Positions 63,483 to 64,000 of a stretch of DNA of 64,000 nt are shown here, in pieces. Positions within the stretch are counted from its first letter, which is position 1; each line of letters begins with the position of its first letter. Source of the DNA: Bacillota bacterium. GTDB lineage: Bacteria > Bacillota > Clostridia > Clostridiales > Clostridiaceae. Position numbers and translations under genes: made by a program. The stretch is from NCBI GenBank assembly GCA_017861315.1, contig JAGFXP010000006.1, forward strand, positions 1 through 64,000. The letters are read 5' to 3'. The notes beneath the pieces were generated by a model, which saw only the letters and a program-made list of their open reading frames with translations, was not told where the DNA came from and made no database searches.

Positions 63483-63511
63483 TTGACTTATGCTAAATAT
63501 GGTAGTATATT
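63483..63511 (+). promoter_or_regulatory. Upstream abrB promoter (P1)
   Basis: TTGACT and TATATT with 17-nt spacing, on the abrB strand, about 130 bp upstream of the start codon. Confidence 0.75.
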
Positions 63512-63563
63512 AACTTAAGATGGAATTCCAAAGAAAAAATGTAAATGTGAAGACAAAAATATG

Positions 63564-63592
63564 TTGACTTTTAATGTCATATTTGTTACTAT
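63564..63592 (+). promoter_or_regulatory. Downstream abrB promoter (P2)
   Basis: TTGACT and TACTAT with 17-nt spacing, about 50 bp upstream of the abrB start codon. Confidence 0.78.
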
Positions 63593-63605
63593 TTTCTCAA
63601 GAATA

Positions 63606-63612
63606 TGTCGAA
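63606..63612. promoter_or_regulatory. Spo0A-box-like site in the abrB leader
   Basis: TGTCGAA, the core of the 0A box, lies about 14 bp downstream of the P2 -10 element. In B. subtilis, Spo0A represses abrB from sites just downstream of its start points, so the placement fits. Confidence 0.5.
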
Positions 63613-63639
63613 TATTGTAATATAAGGAGGTTTTACATT

Positions 63640-63885
63640 ATGAAATCAACAGGTGTAGTTAGAAGAGTTGACGAACTAGGCAGAATAGTAATTCCTATAG
63701 AACTAAGAAGAACATTGGATATTGCAGAAAAAGACGCTTTAGAGATTTACGTGGACGGCGAACAGATAATACTTAAAAAATATGAACCTGCATGTATTTT
63801 CTGCGGGGATGCTAGAGATGTTACCAATTACAGGGGAAAGAACATCTGCAAAAAATGCATGAATGAATTGAAAACCGAAAAATAG
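63640..63885 (+). CDS. abrB: AbrB-family transition-state regulator
   Basis: DNA-binding regulator of 81 aa. The swapped-hairpin DNA-binding domain (MKSTGVVRRVDELGRIVIP, IELRRTLDIAEKDALEIYVDGEQIILKKYEP) fills residues 1-51. The C-terminal part has two CxxC pairs (CIFCGDA and CKKCMNEL), a zinc-type tail found in clostridial AbrB/Abh proteins. AAGGAGG lies 9 nt before the ATG; an upstream ATG 22 codons earlier has no ribosome binding site and would cover the promoter. Single-gene unit with two promoters. Confidence 0.95.
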   Translation: MKSTGVVRRVDELGRIVIPIELRRTLDIAEKDALEIYVDGEQIILKKYEPACIFCGDARDVTNYRGKNICKKCMNELKTEK

Positions 63886-63888
63886 TAT

Positions 63889-63938
63889 GCAAAATAAAGA
63901 CCCGTCAGCCGTATTCAGCTGCCGGGTCCTTATTTTGC
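63889..63938 (+). terminator. Terminator after abrB
   Basis: Long imperfect stem GCAAAATAA-GACCCG-CAGC pairing with GCTG-CGGGTC-TTATTTTGC. The 3' arm provides the T-rich segment. Confidence 0.8.
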
Positions 63939-64000
63939 AAAAAAAACAATAAGCACGGAATGCTCCATGCTTATTTCGGATTCTAATTTTCAAATTATTA

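Larger units (their letters stand above)
63168..63639. other. AT-rich intergenic region upstream of abrB with DnaA-box-like sites
   Basis: About 470 bp. Three DnaA-box-like nonamers lie within 45 bp: TAATCCACA (63250-63258), TTATTCACA (63271-63279) and the exact TGTGGATAA (63285-63293). Next is TTCGACA (63304-63310), a Spo0A-box-like match, and then the two abrB promoters. No gene is seen. Confidence 0.55.

Noticed and set aside
60570..63639. The DnaA-box-rich gaps considered as the chromosomal origin
   Set aside because: dnaA, dnaN, rpmH and an AT-rich unwinding repeat array are not present, so calling oriC is not supported.

Overview
The window looks like chromosome of a Gram-positive, low-to-moderate-GC, anaerobic, amino-acid-fermenting member of the Clostridia. 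A Sedimentibacter/Peptoclostridium-like Stickland fermenter is my best guess; the exact taxon is inference. The evidence is strong GGAGG-type ribosome binding sites, T-box leaders, Veg, AbrB, YabE, RnmV, an oxygen-sensitive class III ribonucleotide reductase and a complete D-proline reductase (prd) locus with in-frame selenocysteine UGA codons. No insertion sequence, phage or CRISPR array was seen. Almost everything is coding, and most genes lie on the minus strand.

Layout. (1) 1-8.2 kb: the 5' end of a tRNA-Tyr, a tRNA-Thr, an mreB/mbl gene and the F-type ATP synthase operon atpI-B-E-F-H-A-G-D-C. (2) 8.4-17.4 kb: one long co-directional block, yqhQ-prmC-prfA-hypothetical-ywlC-ywlE/rpiB (fused)-upp-comEB-tagO-wecB, close to the B. 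subtilis ywl/upp/mnaA/atp arrangement. (3) 17.5-24.5 kb: rpmE, rho, small conserved genes, a PP-loop protein, ispE, veg, yajQ and an orphan solute-binding protein. (4) 24.6-36.6 kb: the proline reductase locus, transcribed prdR / prdC-prdA'-prdA-small gene-prdB-prdD-prdE-prdF, then a TSUP permease. A DedA gene and a CcpA-like LacI-family gene lie upstream. A sigma-54 promoter, TGTC/GACA dyads (possible PrdR sites) and a cre-like site sit between prdR and prdC. (5) 36.6-45.2 kb: T-box-controlled ileS, an NhaC antiporter, an MBL-fold hydrolase, nrdD-nrdG and a ferredoxin. (6) 45.2-50.8 kb: a surface-protein island of one lipoprotein, two paralogous LPXTG proteins and a secreted transglutaminase-like protein; the last three each have c-di-GMP-I (GEMM) riboswitches upstream, in tandem for the transglutaminase. 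(7) 50.8-57.8 kb: the conserved metG-tatD-yabE-rnmV-rsmA neighbourhood, with a DUF362 ferredoxin gene inserted and a T-box ahead of metG. (8) 57.8-64 kb: MATE transporter, small genes, rluF, ispF, argF, DUF1836 protein and abrB, with two clusters of DnaA-box-like nonamers in the intergenic DNA.

How it fits together. Proline (possibly partly from ornithine) is racemised by PrdF and reduced by PrdA/PrdB, with electrons delivered by the RnfC-like PrdC. PrdR with sigma-54 would activate the operon, and a CcpA-like repressor may add catabolite control. Points most worth a second look: prdC is interrupted by an apparent +1 frameshift in a CCCC run just upstream of its selenocysteine codon; a free-standing copy of the PrdA N-terminal domain precedes prdA; ywlE and rpiB are fused but keep an internal ribosome binding site; and four c-di-GMP riboswitches govern a small surface-protein cluster. 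I did not find a convincingly new defence or mobile system.
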